From assembly GCA_963976795.1 (NCBI GenBank), contig CAXBLT010000005.1:133847-197846 (forward strand): DNA of 64,000 nt, read 5' to 3'. The DNA is from UBA7359 sp963976795 (GTDB lineage: Bacteria > Pseudomonadota > Gammaproteobacteria > Eutrophobiales > Eutrophobiaceae). Positions 7,745 to 16,603 of this stretch are shown piece after piece (position 1 is the first letter of the stretch; the number at the start of each line of letters is the position of its first letter). Position numbers and translations under genes: made by a program. The notes beneath the pieces were generated by a model that did no database searches, was not told where the DNA came from, and was given only the letters and a program-made list of their open reading frames with translations.

Positions 7745-9172
7745 ATGGAGCAAAAGAAAAATAATAAATCGTTAAGTTTTAGCGAAAGTGTTAACTTCAT
7801 GGTCGATCGTGCCTTGAACGTCCTGAAGGTTGACTCAGGTACTTCAGCCTCCATCAAGTCTTGTAATTCCACCATAAAAGTTAGTTTCCCTGTAGAAATC
7901 AACGGCAAAATTGAAGTCTTTACTGGTTGGCGCTCCGTACACAGTGACCATAGATTACCTTCGAAAGGGGGCTTACGTTTCGCACCAATAGTGAACGAAG
8001 ATGAGGTCGAGGCATTAGCATCACTAATGACTTATAAATGTGCCATTGTTGATGTCCCCTTTGGCGGTTCGAAAGGCGGATTATTAATTGACCCTGCAAA
8101 ATATAGCCGTGACGACATGCAAAGAATCACGCGTCGCTTTGCACGGGAATTGGTAAGAAAAGGCTATCTCAGTCCAGCAACGAACGTCCCTGCACCCGAT
8201 ATGGGAACGGGAGAAAGAGAAATGGCGTGGATTACTGACACCTATAAACAGTTACATCCTGAAGATATTAATTATCTTGGCTGTGTAACTGGTAAACCGG
8301 TTGCACATGGCGGTATTCGAGGCAGAACTGAAGCAACGGGTCGCGGCGTAGTTTATGCTATCCGTGAATTCTTTCGTAATGCAGACGATGTTAAAGCTGC
8401 CGGACTGACACCTGGTCTAAGTGGAAAACGGATTGTAATCCAGGGTTTGGGTAACGTTGGCTACTACGCAGCAAAATTACTTGATGAAGAAGATGCATGT
8501 CAGATCATAGCTATTGTAGAAAGAGATGGCGTACTCACAAATGAGAGGGGCATGAAAATTGAAAATGTCAGATGTCATATCAACGAACACAAAACGATTA
8601 AAGGCTTTCCAGATGCTCAATTTTCAGAGAATGGCGCATTAGGTTTAGAAATTGAGTGTGACATCTTAATCCCTGCAGCAATGGAAGCCCAGATTACTAA
8701 AAAGAATGCTGGAAATATTAAAACTAAATTAATCGTTGAAGCAGCAAATGGACCAGTGACTTTTGAAGCCGATGATATCCTCCGACAAAGTGGCGTTACT
8801 ATATTACCCGATGCTTATGTTAATGCAGGTGGCGTAACAGTTTCATACTTTGAATGGGTCCGTAACCTTGCTCATATTCGATTTGGCAGAATGGAACGGC
8901 GACACGATGAAATGCGCGGCATCCAAATGTTAAAGGCCTTAGAAACCATGACCGGAGAAACGCCAACAGAATGGATGCAAAAAGAACTCGCCAAGGGTGC
9001 AGATGAGCTTGACCTGGTTAGATCTGGACTAGACGACACGATGCGAAATAGTTATCAGCAATTAAAAGAAGTATACGACTCGAATGAGGATGTTCATGAC
9101 TTTAGAACAGCCGCTTATGTTGTCGCCATTCAGAAACTATTGCGCTCGTATATAGACATAGGTGTTTACTAA
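7745..9172 (+). CDS. gdhA: Glu/Leu/Phe/Val dehydrogenase family protein (glutamate dehydrogenase)
   Basis: Oxidative deaminase/reductive aminase of the glutamate dehydrogenase superfamily, 475 residues from ATG 7745. I chose this start over ATG 7739 because AAGGGGA at 7731-7737 gives proper spacing to it. Seen: KGGLRF in the substrate site, FGGSKGG (about 106-112) with the catalytic Lys, PAPDMGT with the catalytic Asp, and the Rossmann fingerprint GLGNVG. These fit glutamate as substrate better than leucine or phenylalanine, but cofactor preference (NAD or NADP) cannot be read. It sits between pgeF and clpB, where E. coli has no such gene. Confidence 0.88.
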   Translation: MEQKKNNKSLSFSESVNFMVDRALNVLKVDSGTSASIKSCNSTIKVSFPVEINGKIEVFTGWRSVHSDHRLPSKGGLRFAPIVNEDEVEALASLMTYKCAIVDVPFGGSKGGLLIDPAKYSRDDMQRITRRFARELVRKGYLSPATNVPAPDMGTGEREMAWITDTYKQLHPEDINYLGCVTGKPVAHGGIRGRTEATGRGVVYAIREFFRNADDVKAAGLTPGLSGKRIVIQGLGNVGYYAAKLLDEEDACQIIAIVERDGVLTNERGMKIENVRCHINEHKTIKGFPDAQFSENGALGLEIECDILIPAAMEAQITKKNAGNIKTKLIVEAANGPVTFEADDILRQSGVTILPDAYVNAGGVTVSYFEWVRNLAHIRFGRMERRHDEMRGIQMLKALETMTGETPTEWMQKELAKGADELDLVRSGLDDTMRNSYQQLKEVYDSNEDVHDFRTAAYVVAIQKLLRSYIDIGVY

Positions 9173-9229
9173 CGTTATCGAAGCAAGGCGCTTTCCCACG
9201 TCCGTTTAACTTTTTAATATCAAGATGAA

Positions 9230-9257
9230 CTTGAATATCAGTTCTTCGCCCCAATTT
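9230..9257 (+). promoter_or_regulatory. Sigma-32 (heat shock) type promoter of clpB
   Basis: CTTGAA at 9230-9235, then 13 bases, then CCCCAATTT at 9249-9257. The RpoH consensus is CTTGAA, 11-16 bases, CCCCATNT. It lies 36 bases before the clpB start codon, and clpB is a classical heat-shock gene. Confidence 0.75.
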
Positions 9258-9293
9258 ATCTAATCATATAAGCAACATATTCAGGATAAAGAT

Positions 9294-11885
9294 ATGCGAC
9301 CCGATAAATTAACAACAAAGTTACAAATGGCACTAGCAGAAGCGCAAAGTCTAGCCGTTGGTCGTGAACATCAATATATTGAACCTGTACATCTAGCACA
9401 TAGCTTGCTAAATCAGGACGGGGGAATACTGTCACACATACTCTCCAGTTCAGGTATCAACCTCAATAAGCTTGGATCCGAGCTTGGTAAACTATTAGAC
9501 ACTATGCCGACGGTCAGTGGTTCAGCGGGTGATGTCCATATCGGGAGAGATCTTGATCGATTATTAAATGTAATGGATAAAACTGCACAGAACAGAAATG
9601 ACGACTACATCGCAAGTGAACTTTTCGCAATAGCCGCTCTAGAAGACAAAGGCAAACTGGGAAATATTTTCCGACAATGTGGTGCAGATAAAAATAAATT
9701 AAACGATGCCATAGATAAATTACGTGGTGGAGAAAAAGTCGGTGATTCTAATGCTGAAGAAAACCGACAGGCACTGGAAAAATATACCACTGACCTCACA
9801 GCTCGCGCGGAAAGAGGCAAGCTTGATCCCGTAATAGGTCGCGATGAAGAGATCCGTCGTACTATTCAGGTGTTACAACGCCGCACTAAAAATAATCCTG
9901 TTCTAATTGGTGAACCTGGTGTTGGTAAAACTGCAATTGTTGAAGGCCTGGCACAACGTATTCTCAACGGTGAAGTCCCCGAGTCATTAAAAAATAAAAA
10001 ATTATTAGCGCTTGATATGGGCGCACTAATCGCTGGCGCAAAATTTCGCGGTGAATTTGAAGAACGCTTAAAGGCAGTTTTAAATGATCTGTCTAAACAG
10101 GAAGGACGAATCATTTTATTCATTGATGAAGTACACACCATGGTCGGCGCCGGAAAAGCAGAAGGTGCAATGGATGCCGGTAATATGCTTAAGCCAGCTC
10201 TGGCGCGAGGTGAACTACACTGTATCGGCGCTACAACCCTGAATGAATATCGTGAAAATATTGAAAAAGATGCTGCTTTGGAACGACGTTTCCAAAAAGT
10301 GCTCGTCAATGAGCCTACTGTTGAGGACACCATCGCAATTCTACGTGGCTTAAAAGAACGCTACGAAGTACACCATAATGTGCAAATAACCGATCCGGCT
10401 ATCGTCGCTGCGGCAACTTTATCTAATCGTTACATAACTGATCGACAATTACCCGATAAAGCCATCGATTTAATTGATGAGTCGGCGAGTCGGATCAGCA
10501 TTGAGATTGATTCAAAACCAGAGTCCATGGATCGACTTGAACGTCGAGTTATCCAGATGAAAATAGAGCGGGAAGCACTAAAGAAAGAAACCGACACAGC
10601 CTCAATTAAACGGCTCGGGCTACTCGAAGAAGAAATTAAAAAGGTTGAGCGTGAATTCACTGATCTGGAAGAAATATGGATATCAGAAAAAGCGGCCTTA
10701 CAAGGCACACATAACATTAAAGAAAAGCTGGAACAGGCAAGGCTCGACTTTGAAGCTGCCAAACGTAGTGGTGATTTGAGCCGTATGTCGGAACTTCAGT
10801 ACGGCATTATTCCAGGACTTGAAAAACAACTGGATATGGCAAGCCAGGCGGACATGCAAGAGATGACGCTACTTCGAAATAAAGTAACCGATAATGAAAT
10901 TGCAGAAGTCGTTGCAAATTGGACAGGGATCCCTGTCAGCAAAATGCTGGAAGGTGAACGTGAAAAACTATTGGCTATGGAAGGCATATTACATAATCGT
11001 GTCATCGGACAAGAACAAGCCATTTCAGCAGTTTCTAATGCCATTCGACGCTCACGTGCTGGACTCTCCGACCCGGATAAACCCAATGGCAGTTTTCTTT
11101 TCCTCGGACCGACAGGCGTTGGCAAAACAGAACTTTGCAAGAGCCTAACGGAGTTTTTATTCGACAGTGAAGATGCAATGATCCGCATCGACATGTCCGA
11201 ATATATGGAAAAGCATGCTGTAGCCAGACTAATAGGAGCTCCACCGGGTTATGTCGGCTATGAGCAAGGAGGTTACTTAACTGAAGCCGTCCGTCGCCGA
11301 CCCTATAGTCTGATATTGCTGGATGAGATAGAAAAGGCGCATGCCGATGTATTTAACATTCTGTTACAAGTATTGGATGATGGTCGCTTAACAGATGGGC
11401 ATGGACGGACCGTTGATTTTCGAAATACGGTTATCGTTATGACTTCTAATTTAGGTTCCAACCTGATACAAGAAATGTCTGCCGATTCAGAATATGACAA
11501 TATGAAAGAAGTCGTGCTGAATGAAGTCAGCAATTATTTCAGACCTGAGTTCCTAAATCGCATCGACGAAGTTGTCGTTTTCCACGCTTTGATGCAGGAA
11601 CAGATTATGGCAATTGCAGAAATTCAGGTGGATCGCTTACGTAGTCGATTACATGATCAGGATATATCCCTCGAATTAAGCCCGGAAGCAATAAACAACC
11701 TTGGCTCCGCAGGGTTTGATCCAGTCTACGGTGCGCGACCTCTAAAACGTGTCATTCAGGACAAACTTGAGACGCCAATAGCAGAAAGAATACTTTCCGG
11801 CCAATATGCTACTGGATCTTTGATAAAGATAGATGTGATCAATGAAAAACTAGATTTCTCTGAACTTGAAACAGATGCCGCCTGA
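9294..11885 (+). CDS. clpB: ClpB disaggregase (Hsp100)
   Basis: ATP-driven hexameric disaggregase that pulls proteins out of aggregates with DnaK/DnaJ/GrpE. At 863 residues it is the usual length. It has the N-terminal Clp repeat domain (1-145), AAA+ domain 1 with GEPGVGKT (206-213) and FIDEVHTM, a coiled-coil M domain (about 400-525, QARLDFEAAKRSGDL), AAA+ domain 2 with GPTGVGKT and LLDEIEKAH, and the C-terminal ARPLKR motif. There is no ClpP-binding loop, consistent with ClpB rather than ClpA or ClpX. A sigma-32-type promoter lies just upstream. Confidence 0.97.
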   Translation: MRPDKLTTKLQMALAEAQSLAVGREHQYIEPVHLAHSLLNQDGGILSHILSSSGINLNKLGSELGKLLDTMPTVSGSAGDVHIGRDLDRLLNVMDKTAQNRNDDYIASELFAIAALEDKGKLGNIFRQCGADKNKLNDAIDKLRGGEKVGDSNAEENRQALEKYTTDLTARAERGKLDPVIGRDEEIRRTIQVLQRRTKNNPVLIGEPGVGKTAIVEGLAQRILNGEVPESLKNKKLLALDMGALIAGAKFRGEFEERLKAVLNDLSKQEGRIILFIDEVHTMVGAGKAEGAMDAGNMLKPALARGELHCIGATTLNEYRENIEKDAALERRFQKVLVNEPTVEDTIAILRGLKERYEVHHNVQITDPAIVAAATLSNRYITDRQLPDKAIDLIDESASRISIEIDSKPESMDRLERRVIQMKIEREALKKETDTASIKRLGLLEEEIKKVEREFTDLEEIWISEKAALQGTHNIKEKLEQARLDFEAAKRSGDLSRMSELQYGIIPGLEKQLDMASQADMQEMTLLRNKVTDNEIAEVVANWTGIPVSKMLEGEREKLLAMEGILHNRVIGQEQAISAVSNAIRRSRAGLSDPDKPNGSFLFLGPTGVGKTELCKSLTEFLFDSEDAMIRIDMSEYMEKHAVARLIGAPPGYVGYEQGGYLTEAVRRRPYSLILLDEIEKAHADVFNILLQVLDDGRLTDGHGRTVDFRNTVIVMTSNLGSNLIQEMSADSEYDNMKEVVLNEVSNYFRPEFLNRIDEVVVFHALMQEQIMAIAEIQVDRLRSRLHDQDISLELSPEAINNLGSAGFDPVYGARPLKRVIQDKLETPIAERILSGQYATGSLIKIDVINEKLDFSELETDAA

Positions 11886-12037
11886 CTGGAATTTTGGTCA
11901 ATTATTAATAAATAGTCCGGATTTATATAATTTGAGATAATTAGTCACTATTTATGAGCTAAAACAGTTGGTTATTTACGTCATATAATCTAATATTTAA
12001 CCTAAATACTTGATAACAATGGGTCAAGAATACGGTA

Positions 12038-13753
12038 ATGGCTGCTCCAACAAAAAAAATAAACCTTAGTGGGTTAGCACGCAAACTTGTGCTTGATGGC
12101 CTACTTGATGAAGAAAAGGCTCAAAGTACATTCGAAGAATCCCTGAAAAAGAAGAAACCCTTTGTTAGTCTTGTAGTTGAAAATAATCTTGTCCCCAGCA
12201 ACAGTATTGCGTTGGCCGCCGCACAAGAGTTTGGCGCACCATTAGTCGATATTGATCTGCTGGAAATTGACCCTGACATTATCAAACTGGTCAAAGAAGA
12301 ACTCATTAAAAAACACCATGCTCTACCTATTTTCAAACGCGGTAAGCGTTTGGCAGTGGCTGTTTCTGATCCTACTAACATTCAAGCTCTTGATGAAATC
12401 AAATTTGCTACTGGCTTAACAACGGATGCCGTAATAGTTGAGGAAGACAAACTAACCAAAAATATCGATAAAGCACTCGAAGCGGCTGATGGTGGTTTAG
12501 GCGATATGGATGATGAAGACTTTGATGATCTGGATGACCTTGAGGTAGCTGAAGACGGGCCTCAAGAACAGGATGATTCTGATGTCGACGATGCGCCAGT
12601 TGTGCGGTTCGTGAATAAAGTATTACTGGATGCGATCAAGAAAGGCGCTTCTGATCTTCACTTCGAACCCTATGAAAAGACATACCGTGTTCGATTTCGA
12701 ATAGATGGCGTATTAATGGAAGTAGCAAAACCACCTATGAGTCTCTCCAGCAAGATCGCGGCTCGTATTAAAGTTATGTCCAGGCTGGACGTATCTGAGC
12801 GTCGCGTACCTCAAGATGGCCGTATTAAGTTAAAACTTTCAAAAACCAAATCAATCGATTTTCGTGTCAGTACTTGCCCAACGCTATTTGGCGAAAAGTC
12901 TTGTATGCGTATTCTGGATTCAGATGCCGCCGCATTACAGATTGATCAACTAGGCTATGAAGACCACCAGAAGGAGATGTTTTTAAGCAATCTACATAAA
13001 CCTTATGGCATGTTTCTAGTCACGGGGCCCACTGGTTCAGGCAAAACTGTTTCTCTATATACGGGAATCAATATATTAAACACTGAAGATATTAATATTT
13101 CTACGGCTGAAGACCCGGTTGAAATTAACCTCCCTGGTGTTAATCAGGTTCAGGTTGATGAACGAACAGGAATGACATTTGAGAAAGCCCTGAAGGCATT
13201 CTTACGCCAAGATCCAGATATTATTTTGGTAGGTGAGGTTCGCGACCTCGGTACGGCATCAATTGCAGTTAAAGCCGCACAAACAGGTCATATGGTGATG
13301 TCTACTTTACATACCAATGACGGACCACAAACGCTGACTCGATTACAAGACATGGGCATTCAGGCATTCGCTGTTGCAACCAGTATCAACCTGATCACCG
13401 CCCAACGATTACTTCGACGTTTAAACCCAAACAATCGAGTCCCATTTGAAATGCCCGATGATGCTTTAAAAGATGAAGGTTTTCCTGATGACATGATCGA
13501 GAAGGGCATTAACTTATTTGAACCTGGAGAGATAACTGAGGATAATCCAGGCTACAAAGGACGTGCAGGTATTTATCAAGTTATGCCTATTTCAGATGAC
13601 ATGAAACGTTTAATCATCGAAGGGGCAAATGCGGTTCAGTTGGCAGATCAATCTGCGTCTGAAGGTATATGGGACATACGAAAATCAGGCTTGATGAAAG
13701 CTGCCGCTGGCCTCACCAGTTTAACTGAAGTTAACCGAGTAACTGTAGAGTAA
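12038..13753 (+). CDS. pilB: Type IV pilus assembly ATPase PilB
   Basis: Hexameric extension ATPase that powers pilin polymerisation at the inner membrane. The 571 residues have a GspE/MshE N-terminal domain (about 1-145), a strongly acidic linker (about 155-186, rich in Asp/Glu) and an ATPase core with Walker A GPTGSGKT (330-337), Asp box DIILVGEVRD (394-403) and the His box STLHTND. The odd point is that where PilB proteins normally have two CxxC pairs binding zinc, this one has NPNN (463-466) and EPGEITEDNPGYKGR. All four cysteines are gone while the surrounding sequence is conserved. It is followed at 5 bases by pilC, then pilD. No pilA is in the window. Confidence 0.95.
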   Translation: MAAPTKKINLSGLARKLVLDGLLDEEKAQSTFEESLKKKKPFVSLVVENNLVPSNSIALAAAQEFGAPLVDIDLLEIDPDIIKLVKEELIKKHHALPIFKRGKRLAVAVSDPTNIQALDEIKFATGLTTDAVIVEEDKLTKNIDKALEAADGGLGDMDDEDFDDLDDLEVAEDGPQEQDDSDVDDAPVVRFVNKVLLDAIKKGASDLHFEPYEKTYRVRFRIDGVLMEVAKPPMSLSSKIAARIKVMSRLDVSERRVPQDGRIKLKLSKTKSIDFRVSTCPTLFGEKSCMRILDSDAAALQIDQLGYEDHQKEMFLSNLHKPYGMFLVTGPTGSGKTVSLYTGINILNTEDINISTAEDPVEINLPGVNQVQVDERTGMTFEKALKAFLRQDPDIILVGEVRDLGTASIAVKAAQTGHMVMSTLHTNDGPQTLTRLQDMGIQAFAVATSINLITAQRLLRRLNPNNRVPFEMPDDALKDEGFPDDMIEKGINLFEPGEITEDNPGYKGRAGIYQVMPISDDMKRLIIEGANAVQLADQSASEGIWDIRKSGLMKAAAGLTSLTEVNRVTVE

Positions 13754-13758
13754 TCATT

Positions 13759-14979
13759 ATGGCTGAAGCAAAAAAAGCAGACATGTATGCCTGGGAAGGC
13801 ATGGATAAATCTGGTAAACGCGTTAAAGGGGAAGTCAGTGGGCAAAGTGAGGCACTCGTTAAAGCCGGGCTTAGGCGTTCTGGTATAAAACCTTTAAAAG
13901 TTAAGAAAAAAGCTAAACCACTATTAGGTGGAGGTGGTAAAGCCAAGATAACACCAAAAGATATCACCGTCTTTAGTCGTCAGTTAGCAACCATGATGTC
14001 TTCCGGTGTTCCTCTAGTTCAAGCCTTTGAAATTGTCGGTCGCGGACATGAAAATGCAGGAATGCAGGAATTAATTTTAGGTATAAAAGGTGATGTAGAA
14101 GCAGGAAATAACCTGACTGAAGCCTTAAAGAAACACCCTCTGCAGTTTAATGATCTTTATTGCAATCTCGTTGAAGCCGGCGAGCATGCAGGTATTTTAG
14201 AAGCAATCCTGCACAAACTTGCGAGCTACATGGAAAAAACTGAGGCATTAAAATCGAAGATTAAGTCTGCATTATTTTATCCCGCTGCTGTTATCGTTGC
14301 TGCTGTTATCGTTGTTTCGATACTGATGATCTTTGTCATTCCACAGTTTTCTGAATTATTTTCTGATTTTGGTGCCGATTTACCCGCACTAACACAATTT
14401 TTGGTAGATGCGTCCGACTTCTTTGTTGCTTATTGGTACATTATTTTTGCAGTTATGGGCGGCACCGTTTTTGGCTTAATGGAAATAAAGCAAAGATCCA
14501 TTGCTGTGCAGCATTTTTTAGACCGTGCTATTTTGAAAATACCGGTACTTGGCGAGATCATGGAAAAAGCTGCTATTGCACGTTTTGCACGTACTTTAGA
14601 GACCATGTTTGCAGCGGGGACTCCCCTGGTCGAGGCTATGGTTTCAGTAGCTGGTGCTTGTGGCAATATCGTTTTTTATGATGCGACTATGAAAATGAAA
14701 GATGAAATTGCGACAGGAACTCAACTACAATCATCAATGAGAGAAACCGGTTTATTTCCAAATATGGTTGTACAAATGGTTGCGATTGGTGAAGAATCTG
14801 GCGCCATTGATACCATGCTCGGTAAAGTAGCAGATTGGTATGAACAAGAAGTTGATGATGCTGTTGAAGCTTTAACGAGTTTACTTGAACCCGCAATTAT
14901 GGGATTTCTGGGTGTTGTTATCGGTGGCATAGTCATTGGCATGTATCTACCAATTTTTAAAATGGGTGCCGTCGTTTAA
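13759..14979 (+). CDS. pilC: Type IV pilus inner membrane platform protein PilC
   Basis: Polytopic platform protein that couples PilB/PilT ATPases to pilin insertion. The 406 residues contain two T2SSF domains (about 70-195 and 275-395), each with the pattern FxRQLATMxxSGVPLVxAF or FARTLETMFAAGTPLVEAM, and three to four membrane helices. Length is typical. It begins 5 bases after pilB and is followed, after a gap with an inverted repeat, by pilD; the order pilB-pilC-pilD is standard for gammaproteobacteria. Confidence 0.96.
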   Translation: MAEAKKADMYAWEGMDKSGKRVKGEVSGQSEALVKAGLRRSGIKPLKVKKKAKPLLGGGGKAKITPKDITVFSRQLATMMSSGVPLVQAFEIVGRGHENAGMQELILGIKGDVEAGNNLTEALKKHPLQFNDLYCNLVEAGEHAGILEAILHKLASYMEKTEALKSKIKSALFYPAAVIVAAVIVVSILMIFVIPQFSELFSDFGADLPALTQFLVDASDFFVAYWYIIFAVMGGTVFGLMEIKQRSIAVQHFLDRAILKIPVLGEIMEKAAIARFARTLETMFAAGTPLVEAMVSVAGACGNIVFYDATMKMKDEIATGTQLQSSMRETGLFPNMVVQMVAIGEESGAIDTMLGKVADWYEQEVDDAVEALTSLLEPAIMGFLGVVIGGIVIGMYLPIFKMGAVV

Positions 14980-15017
14980 TAACGATAAACTTAAAAATAC
15001 CGAATTCTGTTTCACTT

Positions 15018-15042
15018 ATCCACTAATCACTATTTAGTGGAT
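15018..15042. repeat. Perfect 9-base inverted repeat between pilC and pilD
   Basis: ATCCACTAA (15018-15026) and TTAGTGGAT (15034-15042) with a 7-base loop. No T-run follows on the plus strand, so it is not a classical intrinsic terminator. It could attenuate read-through or protect the pilBC message from 3' decay. Confidence 0.45.
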
Positions 15043-15064
15043 TATCAACTTACCGAGACTATTC

Positions 15065-15943
15065 GTGTCACATATTATTGAATTATTTATAATTTATCCG
15101 ATTTTCTTCCTGTCTACTATTTTCGTCTTGGGGCTATTGATTGGTAGTTTCCTGAACGTTGTCATACTACGACTTCCTGTGATGATGGAAAGAGATTGGA
15201 AACAACAATGCTGCGAATTACTTGAACTTGATAACTCTAATAAAGATAAAGATGAGCTAAACATTAATTTAGTTACTCCACGTTCACGCTGCCCGAAATG
15301 CAAACATCAAATTAGTGTATTTGAAAATATTCCGGTTATTAGCTATCTTTTTCTGAAAGGGAAATGTAGCAACTGTGAAAATAAAATTTCTATTCGATAC
15401 CCACTAATAGAAATGGTAAGTGGAGCATCTGTTGTCATAGTAGCTTACTATTTTGGAGTCTCCCCACAGACATTATTTGCCCTTTTGTTAACATGGTCTC
15501 TTATTGCTTTAAGCATGATTGACTTTGATCATCAATTATTACCAGATGACATTACACTGCCGTTGCTTTGGCTTGGGATCATTATTAATATTTTTGGTCT
15601 CTTTACCGATCTCGAATCTAGTGTCCTTGGAGCTATATTTGGTTACGGTACTCTCTGGTCCGTCTATATGATATTCAAAGTTGTCACCGGCAAAGAAGGA
15701 ATGGGGCACGGTGATTTCAAATTATTAGCTGTATTAGGAGCGTGGTTTGGTTGGCAATCACTCCCTTTAATAATAATTCTATCTTCCTTAGTTGGAGCAG
15801 TTATTGGTATTTCACTAATTGTTTTTAAATCACACGATAGGAATACAGCGATACCATTCGGGCCATACTTGGCAGTCGCCGGTTGGATATCGATGCTATG
15901 GGGACCTTATATAATGTCAGCTTATCTAAATGCTGTAATTTAA
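15065..15943 (+). CDS. pilD: Prepilin leader peptidase / N-methyltransferase PilD
   Basis: Membrane aspartic protease that cleaves and N-methylates type IV prepilins. 292 residues from a GTG start. The N-terminal cytoplasmic domain carries GSFLNVVILRLP and two CxxC pairs (CPKCKHQ and CSNCENK) that support methylation. The catalytic Asp residues are in SMIDFDHQLLPDD and in GMGHGDFKLL (the GxGD-type motif). About seven to eight membrane helices follow. coaE begins right after the stop. Confidence 0.95.
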   Translation: MSHIIELFIIYPIFFLSTIFVLGLLIGSFLNVVILRLPVMMERDWKQQCCELLELDNSNKDKDELNINLVTPRSRCPKCKHQISVFENIPVISYLFLKGKCSNCENKISIRYPLIEMVSGASVVIVAYYFGVSPQTLFALLLTWSLIALSMIDFDHQLLPDDITLPLLWLGIIINIFGLFTDLESSVLGAIFGYGTLWSVYMIFKVVTGKEGMGHGDFKLLAVLGAWFGWQSLPLIIILSSLVGAVIGISLIVFKSHDRNTAIPFGPYLAVAGWISMLWGPYIMSAYLNAVI

Positions 15944-15944
15944 T

Positions 15945-16559
15945 ATGACGAAAACCTTACGTGTTGCCATAACTGGCGGTATTGGTAGTGGTAAATCGAC
16001 TGTTTCATCAAAATTTCAAGCGCTTGGCGTACCAGTTATCGATTCAGATGTCATATCGAGGGCAATTGTAAAACCAGGAGAACCTTGTTTAAAAGCTATC
16101 ATTGATGAATTTGGCAAAGATCTACTCAATGTAAATGGCGAACTCGACCGATTCAAATTGCGTAATATCATTCTCTTGAATTCTAAGGCCAAAAAAAGAT
16201 TAGAAAATATACTTCACCCTGTTATTTATCAAGAGATAGAAAAAGAGATTTCTTATGTGGATTTTCCATACTGCATGGTTGCTATACCTCTACTTATTGA
16301 GACTAAGGCAACAGGGAAATTTGATCGCGTTTTGCTGATTGATATCCCAGAGAATACACAGATCGTCAGAACTTCTGAGAGAGATAAGATCCCGGAAAAT
16401 ATAGTATCGGACATCATAAAAAATCAAGCTAGCAGAGAACAAAGACTAAAATATGCTGATGATATTATTGACAATAACGTTAATATCGAAGAACTTGGTG
16501 ATATTGTTGAAATGCTACATAAAAAATATTTAAGATTATCTGAAATGAACAGCACCTAA
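15945..16559 (+). CDS. coaE: Dephospho-CoA kinase
   Basis: Phosphorylates the 3'-hydroxyl of dephospho-CoA, the last step of coenzyme A synthesis. The 204 residues have the P-loop GGIGSGKST near the N-terminus, DSDVISR in the substrate-binding part and the lid segment near residue 140. It starts one base after the pilD stop, so expression likely depends on the pil transcript. Position between pilD and zapD is the common gammaproteobacterial arrangement. Confidence 0.95.
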   Translation: MTKTLRVAITGGIGSGKSTVSSKFQALGVPVIDSDVISRAIVKPGEPCLKAIIDEFGKDLLNVNGELDRFKLRNIILLNSKAKKRLENILHPVIYQEIEKEISYVDFPYCMVAIPLLIETKATGKFDRVLLIDIPENTQIVRTSERDKIPENIVSDIIKNQASREQRLKYADDIIDNNVNIEELGDIVEMLHKKYLRLSEMNST

Positions 16560-16603
16560 TGAGTCGCAATTTTTAATGATAATGAAAATTTGTACAACAG
16601 ATC

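Noticed and set aside
9866..10333. Minus-strand ORFs opposite clpB (also 10430-10762 and 10796-11194)
   Set aside because: Serine-rich reverse-strand shadows of clpB.
11886..12037. Candidate promoter with TATAAT before pilB
   Set aside because: TATAAT-like hexamers are expected in such AT-rich DNA and no -35 or sigma-54 element lies at the right distance.
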